Below, piece after piece: positions 43,828-54,158 of a DNA stretch of 64,000 nucleotides (position 1 is its first letter; every line of letters begins with the position of its first letter). Origin of the DNA: Symsagittifera roscoffensis (taxonomy: Eukaryota; Xenacoelomorpha; Acoela; Convolutidae); the NCBI RefSeq assembly GCF_963678635.1, contig NC_087062.1:83290012-83354011 (forward strand), read 5' to 3'. Both the position numbers and the translations under genes were made by a program. The notes under the pieces are model-generated. The model made no database searches and was not told where the DNA came from. It was given only the letters and a program-made list of their open reading frames with translations.

Positions 43828-44600
43828 TCAACGTGATGCGGAAGCTATCGTTCTCCAAACTCTTCTATGATTTTGTTCGATTGACGCCCCGAATCTCGTG
43901 TGTGAAGCGTCGTAACTAACTCTAGTTTCTTCTGTTACGTGAAAGTGCTGGTTCATTCCTATTTTAGAAATTTCTGTTTGAATGTTTTCAAGGGCCTCTT
44001 GGTGTTTTTTCGTCCGATGGAAATGTTTCTTTTTCTGCATTAGGTTTCTGAACCGCCGTAGGAGTGTCATTAAGTTAATGATAAGATTGTTCAACTGGTT
44101 TATTGGACCCATTAGTCATCTACTATTTTCCTTGAATCATCTTGTTTCCAAGGTTGTTTGTTTTAATTCCCACCCATTCGGTTTTGTGCGTTTCGAATTA
44201 ACACTTTTCCCATTTGATGGATAAGACTTCATCAATTAGTGTTTTAAAATTGTTTTAATGAGGTTACTGCTGTTCCGACTACTGCTATTATTATATCATC
44301 TAGGTAACAATGGGTCTTTGGTATTTTCCCCCTCCATAACAATGGGTCGCCCCCTCCATAAATTCCAATTATGAAACGGTATGAGCTTGGTTTATCTCCA
44401 ACCACAAAAATAAAGTTTGACTGGTAACTTGCCTTAGAAGATAGTGGGACTGGCTAAAAGCATACTAAAGGTTATTGATGAGAACCATACTGAGTTTGCA
44501 CTATTTCGGCTAACCTTTTCCTGTTGTTTCAATCAAATTCCGAATTTGATAGCGGCTTCCGTAGATTTGCTCAATTAGTATCTTCGAGACAAGAGCTAAC
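43828..44600 (-). pseudogene. Reverse transcriptase and RNase H remnant
   Basis: The minus strand at 44295-44306 encodes YLDD, followed by hydrophobic IIIAVVG, the RT active-site box. About 200 bp further on in element direction the frame 44112-43828 gives YDAS...FGASIEQ and ends in IASASR, typical of the Ty3/Gypsy RNase H start. A 'cccctccataacaatgggtc' micro-duplication sits beside the YLDD box (44328-44360). Stops and phase shifts separate the parts. Confidence 0.7.
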
Positions 44601-45370
44601 TTAACTGAACCGTATCGTTTGGCAGTTACAACAATTGGGCTGCTTCAACACATTTTTTCTACTATTGGAAATAAGTGTACTGGGATTCGTTTTCCTTCGA
44701 CCTGAACAGGTTTTGAAAAGTTCCATAAAATAAGTGTTTAATTTAAAACATTTTGATTTACTTATTCTTGTGGTAATACTTAGAAATTTTTCAGAAATAA
44801 GCTTTCTAAACTCATTTTATTGGGCGTTCTTGACAACTGGGTTGGTAGTTTCGTCCGATTCGAACTGATTTTAGTACTGCTCTGCGTTGCTGCAGGGTTG
44901 GGTTTGGCAAATTTAGCTGTTTTGTCTTGATAAAAGGGCTGGAAATTGTGACACCTTCATGCCGAAATTAGGAAGAATGTCGTTTCCTATTATTTTTTTT
45001 CGGGTCCACGGTTATGAATAGGCTCTGGTCATTTGCCTCCCATCCATTTGATTTAACCTTCACGACTACTCTTTCTATCTTTTTATGATGCTACCAAACA
45101 CTTGGTACGCTCGATCAGCAGTTTGATCCTCTGATTCTAACTTCAGGAAGCGATCTTTGACGTTAGGTTTGTGTAGAAGGTCCTTTTTTTCAAAAATCAT
45201 ACCTGTCTAGCTGAGTCAATCTGATTTTCAGTCTCATATGTTTTAACGTCTCCTAAAGATACTTTGAGTGTTTTCTTTATTTCTTGGCCTTCCTGGGAAA
45301 ATATTTTTCAAATACCATCTTCTGCTCTGTCTCGCATGTTGCTAATTTCAATTTCTTCGGAAATTGCCAA

Positions 45371-45562
45371 TTATCTAAAGTCATCTAGGTTAACTAGATG
45401 TTCAGGATCTGTGGTAGTGTTCTGGCGTTGACTTACGCTTCCGGTGTTTAGGGTTGCTTGGTCGACAATGATAGTTTTTAGTGGTGTTTTTTCTCCACTC
45501 CTAAAAAAGAGTTTTGCAAAAAGATCCTTTCGTCTACAGTAATTGCATATTTTTGCTCTCAC
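45371..45562 (-). pseudogene. Gag nucleocapsid-like region with degenerate zinc knuckle
   Basis: The frame contains CNYCRRKDLFAKLFF, which fits a CX2CX4HX4C knuckle in spacing but has lost the His and the final Cys. It lies upstream, in element orientation, of the RT remnant. A protease region should follow at about 45.0-45.3 kb but is not recognisable. Confidence 0.5.
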
Positions 45563-46449
45563 TGGTCATATAGAAAGATGTCCTTTTGAATGTCTGACCA
45601 CAGTTTTGGCTTCTCTGGGTTTCTGCTATGTTACGGATCGGTTCGTTTTTATCCTTGTGTTTTTGCTCGAGAAATAAGCAGCTGGAGTTTTTACGTACTG
45701 TTGGTGATTTCGGGTTCACTTTTGGTGAACGAGTACGTGGGCTAGCGCGTTTTCGGGAAATAGCTATTAGATACAGAGCTATTTCTTTACCTCCACGTAT
45801 CTCATGTTTATAATAAAGATGTCCCTCTAAAGTTCTGCTTCTAGTTCTCCTAAACTACCATTTTTTGCCATTTCCGTCAGAATTGCTAAAATTTTTCTAT
45901 TTTTTTGCCTCCTTTTTGTCCTCAAATAAAAATTTCCAAACGCTGGTATGTGAAGTTTTTTCCCGTTGCGAAAGCTGTTTTAAGCAGCTGCCAAATTTCT
46001 GTAAAGTTTTTATCAAGGATCTTTTTTAGAGGTTTTTATGAGCGATACAAAGTTGATTTTCTTTGCGTAATGTTAGACAAAGCTGAGATTTAAGTTTTTT
46101 TTATCGATGTCTCCGATATGTATTCCATTGATTTTATTAATGTCTTCTTGCCTGCTTCTTTTTTTACTTTTTCTGTGTAGCTGTTTAACTGTGCTGTATA
46201 TCTCGCCTCTCTATTCTGTCACTGGGTAGCATTTTCACTCGCTGCAGTCTGTTCGATTTTAGGAACGTGTATTATTCGCGTTCTAGTGAATTAATCATAT
46301 CATCTATGTCTACGGAATCTTTTGCTATAACTGTGAGATGGAAATTTTCTGCCCATTTTTCTCAATCAAGGGGAGTTACGATTATTGAGTGGTTCCAAAA
46401 GAGTTTCAGTCTTCGTAGATTCGCATCGGTTGACTGCGCCCTATAAAGA

Positions 46450-49400
46450 ATTCACTTGACAAGTCCTTTATAGACAACTAAGGAACGATGATTAAATTAT
46501 AGGTGCATTTCAAATGATGCCAACTACTCTAGCCTTATTTGTTAAACTTAGACAAAAACGAAGTTAAAAAATAAGTTGAATTATCAAAGGCTGATTTGTT
46601 CGCATCAATGCTAACTAATGAGCAATGGTCGTCCCAAAGCTACATCGCATTTGGCAGGTATTTAATTAGTGCGTCATAGCATCTGTATCACTTGTTGGTT
46701 GTGCAGCAGTACAGTTGGATGGTAAGCTAATAAAGTCTTGATTCATAGATACTTCACACCCTCCCCCTATACATGCTCCTGCGATAACGCTTTTGCAACG
46801 ACACATCATCGAGCGTCTGAAAAAAGGAACATTTTTCCTGCCCGGTTGCAATTGCCACGTCTGCTTTTTTTCTACCACAGTGAAGCAAGAGGAATCTGGG
46901 CAAAGTGATTATGACATGAAACTCACAAAACTGATTCACATGATTTTGCATTTTCAAGATTTTATTCAGTAAATTTAGTTTTGCCAAGCATCGCTAAAGA
47001 TTTTTCTTTATGTTTCCTCTCAATATTCTAATACTTCAAAAAATTAATGTCTACAAACCGAAATTATGTAGCTCAATTTTAGCTGATTTTTCAGTTCTGT
47101 TTTTTGATGTAAACATGATAATGCAAAGAGCATCTAGAAATGGTTGTTAACAGCAAAGAGATTTTTCAATTCTGTTTCACTCGGTTGTTTTATCTTCTTG
47201 AGCCTCAAATTCGAAACCAAAAACTAACTTTTGCTGAACCTCAAGAAACTTTAAAGAAAGCTCATTTAAAATAACCAAACACAACAAACAACTTTGGAAA
47301 ATTCACACGCTTTTTTAAATTTGGTCGAAGACAACACAAAAAAGGATGAAAACAAATGTTGCTGACAATTTACCAGGTTTATTATGGAGCAGTTTGGTTA
47401 GTTCAAATCGGAACAAAAGTTGTACACCAATAAAGGGTCATTTTGTCATTTTTTTTAGTCCATCAAGAATTACGCTAAAACTGCCAATTAAATTGATGAC
47501 AAAAAATTTTTCGGAAGTAGCCTCTTACACAGCACAACAAAGTTACAGAAAAATGAAAACTTAATGTAGTAAATTGACCTTTTTTGGATATTAAGCAAAA
47601 TATATTCTTTTTATACAGATTTTCGGAGGTGTTACTCTTCTAGAAATTTGGTGATCTGTGTTTAAGGTAGCTTAAGTGAATTTTTGATAGACTAAAAAAG
47701 TCAAAATGATCTCTTTATTAGGGCACGTTTTTGGTTCCGATTTTAACCAAAATAAATTGATCGGATCTTTTTACTTATTTCGCTCAAAAATCATTTTTTC
47801 AGTATCTTGAACTGAAAATTTTTGCTTCAACTTGAATCTGATTGGCTAGAATTAGCCAATCAAATTTCAGCACCGTCTCAAAATGTTCTATTCACAATTT
47901 TAGTCGGCTTATAAATGAGCTGAATTGGACGAAAATGTAGAATGTTTTGTTAACTATTTAAGTTTATTTCGCAAACACAGCGCGGACCAGAAAAAAAAAC
48001 AGAAGAGATTGCAGACCAGAAAAAAAACAGCTCAAGGAAAAAAAATGACCAACTTCGTATCTGTTCAAAATTCAGCTTCGTTAGAAATCGGCTAAAGTGG
48101 TCACAATTTTATTAACCAAACCAATCAGTGCGATCAGTGTTTTCTTCTCTGCATTTATACATTGACGAAAACAAATTGGAAATCTAAGAAATTTGGGCGG
48201 AATAAGTTAGAAGATCCGATAATTCTGGTAAAAATGCTAGCAACTGTTGTTCTCTTCTTCTTTTTTTGTCCAATCTTCGCCCAAGTTGAGTAAAACGCTT
48301 TTAGGACAATATTGTTCGTTTTGTCCGGGTGATTTAAATCAGCACTGTATTTTTGGTGAGATCGGCCTATTTATAAGTGGATTTAACATTGTGTACAAAA
48401 CATTTGAGATGGTGCTGATTTTTGATTGGCTACTTCTAGTCCTTCAAATTGAAGCAAAATGGTTTCAGTTCAAGATATTGAAATATGGTTTTTTGGGCAG
48501 AATAAGTAAAAAGGACACGGTGGTACGAGCAGTCTTGCTTATGCTAAGGTCACAGATTTGTAAAAGGGTGTTATTTCAGTCTTTTTAAGAAGAAAAAACA
48601 GGATGCAATCGTCTTTTTTGCTTTTTTTTAATTCAGTTCTTTTTTTTCCACTTCAGCTTTGAGTTCATTTACGCAATTTTCCGAAGCCACCCTTGGATTG
48701 ACCGAATAAGAGTTATTTGGCTTAAATTCGGTAAAGCGTCTCCGAATTTAACGAGGTGCTGATTATTACACGCACATAAGGAGTCCAAAGAAAATGTGAT
48801 ATTGGTAAATGTAGCAACAGCAATAAGCAATTTCACGGATTTTCTGGCCAGTAAGCAGAAAAAATCTATCTTGTAGTTGTCAGAAAGCAGACAAACTGAA
48901 CAATTTAATAAGGTCTGATTCACTTATGAAGACAACGCAGCGCGGGTCTGAATTATTCGGGTAAAATTGGTTAAAAAATAATGTCCTTAGCCGAAATTAT
49001 ACAAACTTCGATTTTTTTTAAATTAACTTTATGAAAAATTAACTGGCTGAACATTTTCCGGTGAGTAGTATAATAGTATTGTATGTTATATACAGAAAGG
49101 CTCGTTAAAAATGTAGTTGATTAATTTGTCTGCTTAGTGACCTGTCTGTTTTGTAAGTTGGGTGCTTACTGCTTAGCAATCACTTCACTACTGTGCTGCT
49201 ATCTTATGCCTTGCCTTAAATTATTCTGTATTTTGTCTGAATAATGCCACCATACCAACTAGAACTAATTCTACTTCTACCACAGTCAGTCTGAAACAGC
49301 GGCGGCGGCGGCAGTTGTTAAAACAAAATTGCCTAATGGTATTATACAGGACGAATTTGACGAAACTGTATATTTCAAATTTACAATTATCCTATCATAC

Positions 49401-49690
49401 CAACTATTCCATTTTTGTATAAAAACCGAGAGAGAACTCTCCAACGTAAGCAGACAACTTATTTGTAGCCAGCTGCTGTGAACCATATAAATTTGCATTT
49501 TTCGCACTCGACGTATTTTTACTTTGCTGAGGCTTGTTTTCAGTTGTTACAGGATGCTTGCTGTACGGCTGAATGAAAATTCGTTTTTACCAACCATTGC
49601 ACAGTCGTTCGTCCATTCAATTCTCTGCTGTTTGTAACGCATATCTAAAAATGTAAATATACTGTGAGCTTTAAAAAAATGAAAAATCGG
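46450..49690. other. AT-rich stretch, no supported gene
   Basis: Frames of 60-110 codons occur on both strands but are hydrophobic and AT-biased, without motifs. A direct word pair 'cagaccagaaaaaaaa' is near 47984 and 48012. A short (CGG)n tract lies at 49301-49313. The part next to 46443 should contain the retrotransposon 5' LTR if it survives. Confidence 0.45.
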
Positions 49691-49693
49691 GTA

Positions 49694-49970
49694 CGTTCAA
49701 CAGTGCCGCAGTTCAACAGTGCCGAAAATGAAAAAGTGTTCAACAGAGCCGAAAATTGATGATTTTCGGCACCGTTGAACAATAATTTATTTTCGGCGCT
49801 GTTGTACTTCGGCACTGTTGTGTTGCCCTTAGAGGGAGCGTTCAAGAATGCCGATGTACAAGAGTGCCTAAAATGAGGTTATTGTTCAATAGTGCCGAAA
49901 ATCATCAATTTTTTGGCACTGTTGAACACTTTTTGATTTTCGTCACTGTTGTACTTCGGCACTGTTGTAC
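49694..49970. repeat. 277 bp palindrome built from 'gttcaacagtgccgaaaat' motif
   Basis: The left arm (49694-49825) is the reverse complement of the right arm (49838-49970) with scattered mismatches; the centre is 'cccttagaggg'. Within each arm the word 'ttcaacagtgccg' or its complement recurs about five times, so each arm also contains smaller hairpins. It resembles a fold-back or MITE-type element. A target duplication is not clear. Confidence 0.88.
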
Positions 49971-50589
49971 TGCTCCGAAAATTCGAGCACATAAAGAGTA
50001 TAATTTTGAATATTGGCTGAGTAATGTAGTATTGTTAAATCTCGATTTTTCTGACTGCACATATGGTATATTAAAATTTTCAACTCTCGGAGTTGGTTAA
50101 TGTGATAGGTGATTGCTAAAAAAATCGAATGGTACAAAAAGAATGGAATCGAAAGAATTTTTATTCGTTGCACGCTAACTGTCAATTGAAAATGATTGTT
50201 TTGTTTATTCGATTTAGGGAAATTAAAATAAAAATTAACTCACTTAACCGAATAACGAAAAAGCGGCCAGACGAATTTTCAATAATGGCATCAAATATAT
50301 AAAGACATTGAAGAAAATTTCAATCCCGATTAAAGCCTATTTTTCTCACAGTATCTGTAAGCTATTTTCATTTAAATTCGGTTCATTCATCAATCGGCTT
50401 AACAGTCAGTCTAGAGTAGAATTGAACCGACACTGCGGCGTCTTGTTTTATCTCTTAGCTGTCTCTAAAGTAAATTTACCAGAGCATTCGCGAGTCGTTA
50501 GCCAATCAGGTAAGCGGACAAAGTATTCATTCACATTGGAGCTGTCTAGTAAGCTTAAAATAAACTTGTATATTTGCTTTTAGAGTACA

Positions 50590-50850
50590 CGACTTTAGAA
50601 CGACTAGACTAGCTAAGCTACTCAGCTAGACTCGTCTGTAGAACAAGACAAATAACTGCCGCGCCGGCGAGCCGATAGCTACTCGGTTAGAATGACGCGT
50701 CAGTGTCTCCTAATTTGATTGGCCGAGACTAGACACGAGAAGCAACTGATCAACTCGTAACGCGCCTCCTTTAAGGTCATTGACTCTTAGTCTGCCGTGT
50801 TTCTTAATCGTCATTTTGTCTGTCCGCTGTGCTTACTTTGTGGTTAGATA
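50590..50850 (+). promoter_or_regulatory. Candidate Ski promoter region
   Basis: A GC-richer patch upstream of the Ski exon includes 'gccgcgccggcgagccg' (50658-50674), a perfect 10-bp palindrome TGACGCGTCA (50693-50702) resembling a bZIP site, and an inverted CCAAT word (attgg, about 50718). No TATA box is evident. The function is inferred from position and composition only. Confidence 0.35.
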
Positions 50851-51088
50851 AAGAAATTTCACAGGATAAATATTTTTTATCATGTGTTTTGTCTAATTTA
50901 TCCGTTTCAAAGCTGTTCTTTCTTCGAAGGAAGGTTTAAAGTTGATTAAAATACAACTTTCTGACCATTTTAATTTGCAAAATTCATTCAACATTCGCTG
51001 CTTTATTAAATTCGCACATTAAAGACCTTGTAATTCATTTGCTCAGCGAAGATTTATCGAAATTATTTGTTTTTGTTCAGTAGTCGAT

Positions 51089-52066
51089 ATGCATTCGACT
51101 TTAGCAGCGATGTCGACCCCTTGTCTCATAACAGAGGATAAAAAATTCTTCACCCCTTCAATTCAGCTCCACAAAAGCCTTTTACAGAACCCAGCTTACC
51201 AAGTTGCGATTCCGGCGCTTTTGGAGCTACATTCCGGTCGGTCTTTCACTCACAACTCAGAAAACAAGTCAATAAAAATGGAGGTTTCACCTCCGAAGAC
51301 GAGGTCAGAATCTTTTCCCGAGTCAGTGGTTGATTTTAAGATGGACAGCATACCACATACGACGCTCCTCAACTATCACCCCATTACGGCGTTTAGTGTG
51401 GGGGGCGAATTGAGACTTTGTTTGCCACAAGTCATGAATTCAGTTTTGAAAAACTATTCTCTGCAGCAGATTGAGCACAAAATCAACGAGCTCAACATTT
51501 ACATTTCACGATGCTCCAACGAGCAAGCTAAGTGTCTGAAGTTGATCAAAGTTCTACCAGATAGGGTTCCCTATTGCGGACTTATCACGAAGAGCAACGC
51601 CGAGCGCCTTGTTCACGAGCTACTCGACAAAGAAAACGAGTCGTCTTCGGGTCACGTGGACTCGGCAAAGAAGTTGAAACTAAGCAGCGAAGTATCCGCG
51701 AAACTTTTTGGGTTCCGAGTGTATCACGAGTGCTTCGGAAAATGCAAGGGAACCCTATATCCCACTTTGTTCACCGAACCCGAGGCGAAGTGCATCGAAT
51801 GTCTCGAGTGTAAATTCATATTCGCGCCGAACAAGTTCGTCTGCCATGCGCACAGAGGCCACGAAAGCATCGGAATCTGTCATTGGGGCTTCGACTCTGC
51901 AAACTGGAGGAGCTATATCCAGATCTCGAAGGACCAGGAGAATTGCAAGGAGCTGGACGGACATCTGGATCAGATGAAGGGCAAGGTGTTCGACCACCAT
52001 AACATCTCTGCCGGCGCCGGATCCGACACCCACCAAAGTGCAATGGGAGGAGTCATCAAGCGAAAG
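51089..52066 (+). CDS. ski: Ski/Sno-family transcriptional corepressor, first coding exon
   Basis: Ski/SnoN proteins repress TGF-beta/BMP targets in the nucleus by binding SMADs and recruiting NCoR/HDAC complexes. The frame starts at ATG 51089, just after an acceptor-like 'tttttgttcag' that may end a 5'UTR intron. Residues ~95-180 match the Dachshund-homology domain (VGGELRLCLPQVMNSVLKNYS, then CGLITKSNAERL). Residues ~207-298 match the SMAD4-binding SAND-like domain: FRVYHECFGKCKG, the Cys pair CIECLEC (235-241), HAH (253-255) and CHWGFDSANWRSYI (264-277), very close to vertebrate Ski. The N-terminal 90 residues are variable. The ORF would stop at 52081, but IKRK followed by 'gtcagc' at 52067 is a plausible donor, and vertebrate SKI also ends exon 1 just after this domain. 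The coiled-coil C-terminus must lie on downstream exons not in this window. Ski versus SnoN cannot be separated here. Confidence 0.96.
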
Positions 52067-52860
52067 GTCAGCCCAAATTGATTTTAATTTCATTTGTTTG
52101 TTCTGTGTTCTGTTGTGGATAATCGTAAAGTAAAGTTGCATTTAGCATTCGAAGTTTAGGATTAATGAGTAAAAGGTTCGATTCCCGCTAGGAGAAATGT
52201 TTTTGAGGCAATTTTCAGGTGAGCTATGACCAGTCGTCTAACGTTATTTTTTTTTGTTAATTCAAGAATTAGATGTTACCGTGACAATGTGACATAGTCT
52301 TACACTTCGATAAATTGCTGTATATCTTATTTGATACTTTTTTGCGGTCCATTTATTGGAATCTAATCCTGCTTTAACAATATTTTTTTCGAAGTGTTGA
52401 AGTCAAAGTTTTTATCATATGTCGAAATGTTTTGTAACTTTTTTCAGCGTGAAAATAAAAGCGCTTTGAAAGAAAATCATCGAAAACAAAAAAAAACAAA
52501 TTTGGAAACGATTCCTATTTTTTTTCTCCCCCAACCCCTTGAAGAAGAACAGTTTTGTCAGTTTTGTATTTGGAAAACCCAAAATGAAAAATCAATTCAG
52601 TACGCATGTCGCGCCAAGTTTAGTTATAGACGGTTCTAGAAGTAACAAGTTCAAATTCCCCTTTTTATCGAAGCTGTAGAATTGATTAGGGCAAACCAAT
52701 ATAGCCTGTTCACAACGGGACTTGCCTTTCACCTTTCCTTTCAAGTGCTTACCTTAACTTTCCGGTCTGTTAACCTAATTTGTCGTTTCACTACAACGAA
52801 AAGGCTACAAAAACCTATTCATAGATGGTGCTATAGTTTTGCACCACCAACCCATAGGGT

Positions 52861-53048
52861 GGGGGGGGGGGGGGGGGGGGTACGAAAAAAAGGGACAGGA
52901 AATGGTTCAGGAGCAGAGGCAGAGATAAACATAAAAATCAAATGAATCACATTTGTACAAAGTATTAATACCAACATCAAAATAGTAGTGAGAAGGGATA
53001 AAAATGCGAAAGGGATAATTTTTTGCTCCCTGCGACCCCCCCCCCCCC
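52861..53048. repeat. G20 run and C13 run, inverted pair
   Basis: Twenty Gs at 52861-52880 and thirteen Cs at 53036-53048 flank about 155 bp, so the two could pair. Several overlapping ORFs on both strands arise only from these runs. Confidence 0.9.
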
Positions 53049-53099
53049 ACCCGCGCATCCCCCTCTCCCTCTGTGTTAGTGGTGCCATCTATTTTTTTA

Positions 53100-53556
53100 G
53101 GGTGCCGGACATCAAGCCGACGGGACTTCAAGCCGAATTGTAAAATTAGGGACTTCAAGCCGAATAATTCCTTATAAAGTCGTGAAATATGAACAATTTG
53201 AAAACTTTTTTGAACAATTTCTGAATTTCATTATCTTTCTTCACTAGTTATTGGCGTTTGCATATAATTTAAGCCTCCAAATGATGTCCCGGAAAGTTGA
53301 AAAGTAAAACATGGTTGAAGGCATTTTTCATGTTTATAATTTATGAATTTCAAAAACCGGCTGATGTTATTAACGGATGCGAATCACAAGTGGTGCATTG
53401 TCATGAATAACGCTTACTATGGACTAAACTTGCCAAAATTTTAGAAAAGCAACATTTTGCAGATGATAAAATAGCGTTTTGGGGTGCTTGTAAAGTTTTA
53501 ATTTCGGCTTGAAGTCCCTTCGGCTTGAAGTCCCGTCGGCTTGTTGTCCTAGACCC
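53100..53556. mobile_element. 457 bp TIR element with 9-bp target duplication
   Basis: The left end (GGGTGCCGGACATCAAGCC...) and the reverse complement of the right end (GGGTCTAGGACAACAAGCC...) match over about 50 bp. Each end contains repeated 'gggacttcaagccgaa' units. The direct flanks are identical: ATTTTTTTA at 53091-53099 and 53557-53565. The interior is AT-rich and non-coding. Nine-base duplications suggest a Mutator-like or related superfamily, but the T-run makes the duplication length soft. Confidence 0.78.
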
Positions 53557-54097
53557 ATTTTTTTAGCCCCCAGCTACCACCATTCAACCTGGGGCCTTTT
53601 TCCAACCAACCTTGGGCCTTTTTTCCAACCACTTATTACTCATTCAAGTAAAAACAGACACAAATTGTCTCAATTTTCTCAAATTTGAGACCCTCTCTGT
53701 CTTCGCTAGTAGCTAAATTGACCATTCGTGTTTTCTGATCGTCAGCCAATTATCCGCCATCTTTCTTTCGCTTCCGGATATGTCGCGCCATGGCTTCTTT
53801 GTTGAGCTTGATGTGCAAAATTGGTAGACACTTTTCATTTCCACGTTATAGTCTGATACACGTCTAAGCACACCGTTGCATATATTTTTTGTGGCGTTTG
53901 TTTTTTTTCGCTGTTTCAATGTTTGTTAGATTGTTTTTGAAATTTCATCTCAAATCCACGTGTTGTTCAAGTGTAATATAATCGATTTTAAATTTAAAAT
54001 TCCGTTCAATACTAGTTAAATTTTTGAATTGTGAGAGCAGTCGTAATTCGTCTAAATTTGAAAAGAGTATCGGGAAAAGCTGCTTTATTAGTTAAAG

Positions 54098-54100
<3 letters not shown>

Positions 54101-54141
<41 letters not shown>

Positions 54142-54158
54142 GGGGGGGGGGGGGGGGG
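54101..54158 (+). repeat. (GT)n microsatellite followed by an 18-G run
   Basis: About 18 GT units, then 'gcgt', then 18 Gs. The local frames (Cys-Val repeats; His-Thr repeats on the minus strand) are artefacts. Confidence 0.95.

Larger units (their letters stand above)
40901..46443 (-). mobile_element. Decayed Ty3/Gypsy-like LTR retrotransposon
   Basis: Minus-strand order from right to left: a candidate primer-binding site ('ggcgcagtca', 46428-46443), a zinc-knuckle-like motif, an RT catalytic box, RNase H, its C-terminal end, an integrase zinc region and the integrase core end. This is the gag-pol order of Ty3/Gypsy elements with integrase last. Frames are broken many times. No pair of LTRs could be matched by eye. 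GC content is higher than the flanks. The left boundary (integrase C-terminus or beyond, 40.9-41.8 kb) is uncertain. Confidence 0.75.

Noticed and set aside
52165-52195. tRNA-like T-arm / B-box word 'ggttcgattcccg'
   Set aside because: No D-arm, anticodon stem or matching acceptor stem can be drawn upstream; a lone B-box-like word is not a tRNA gene.
52831-53158. Overlapping ORFs with Pro/Gly runs
   Set aside because: Produced by the G20 and C13 homopolymers and the adjacent TIR element.
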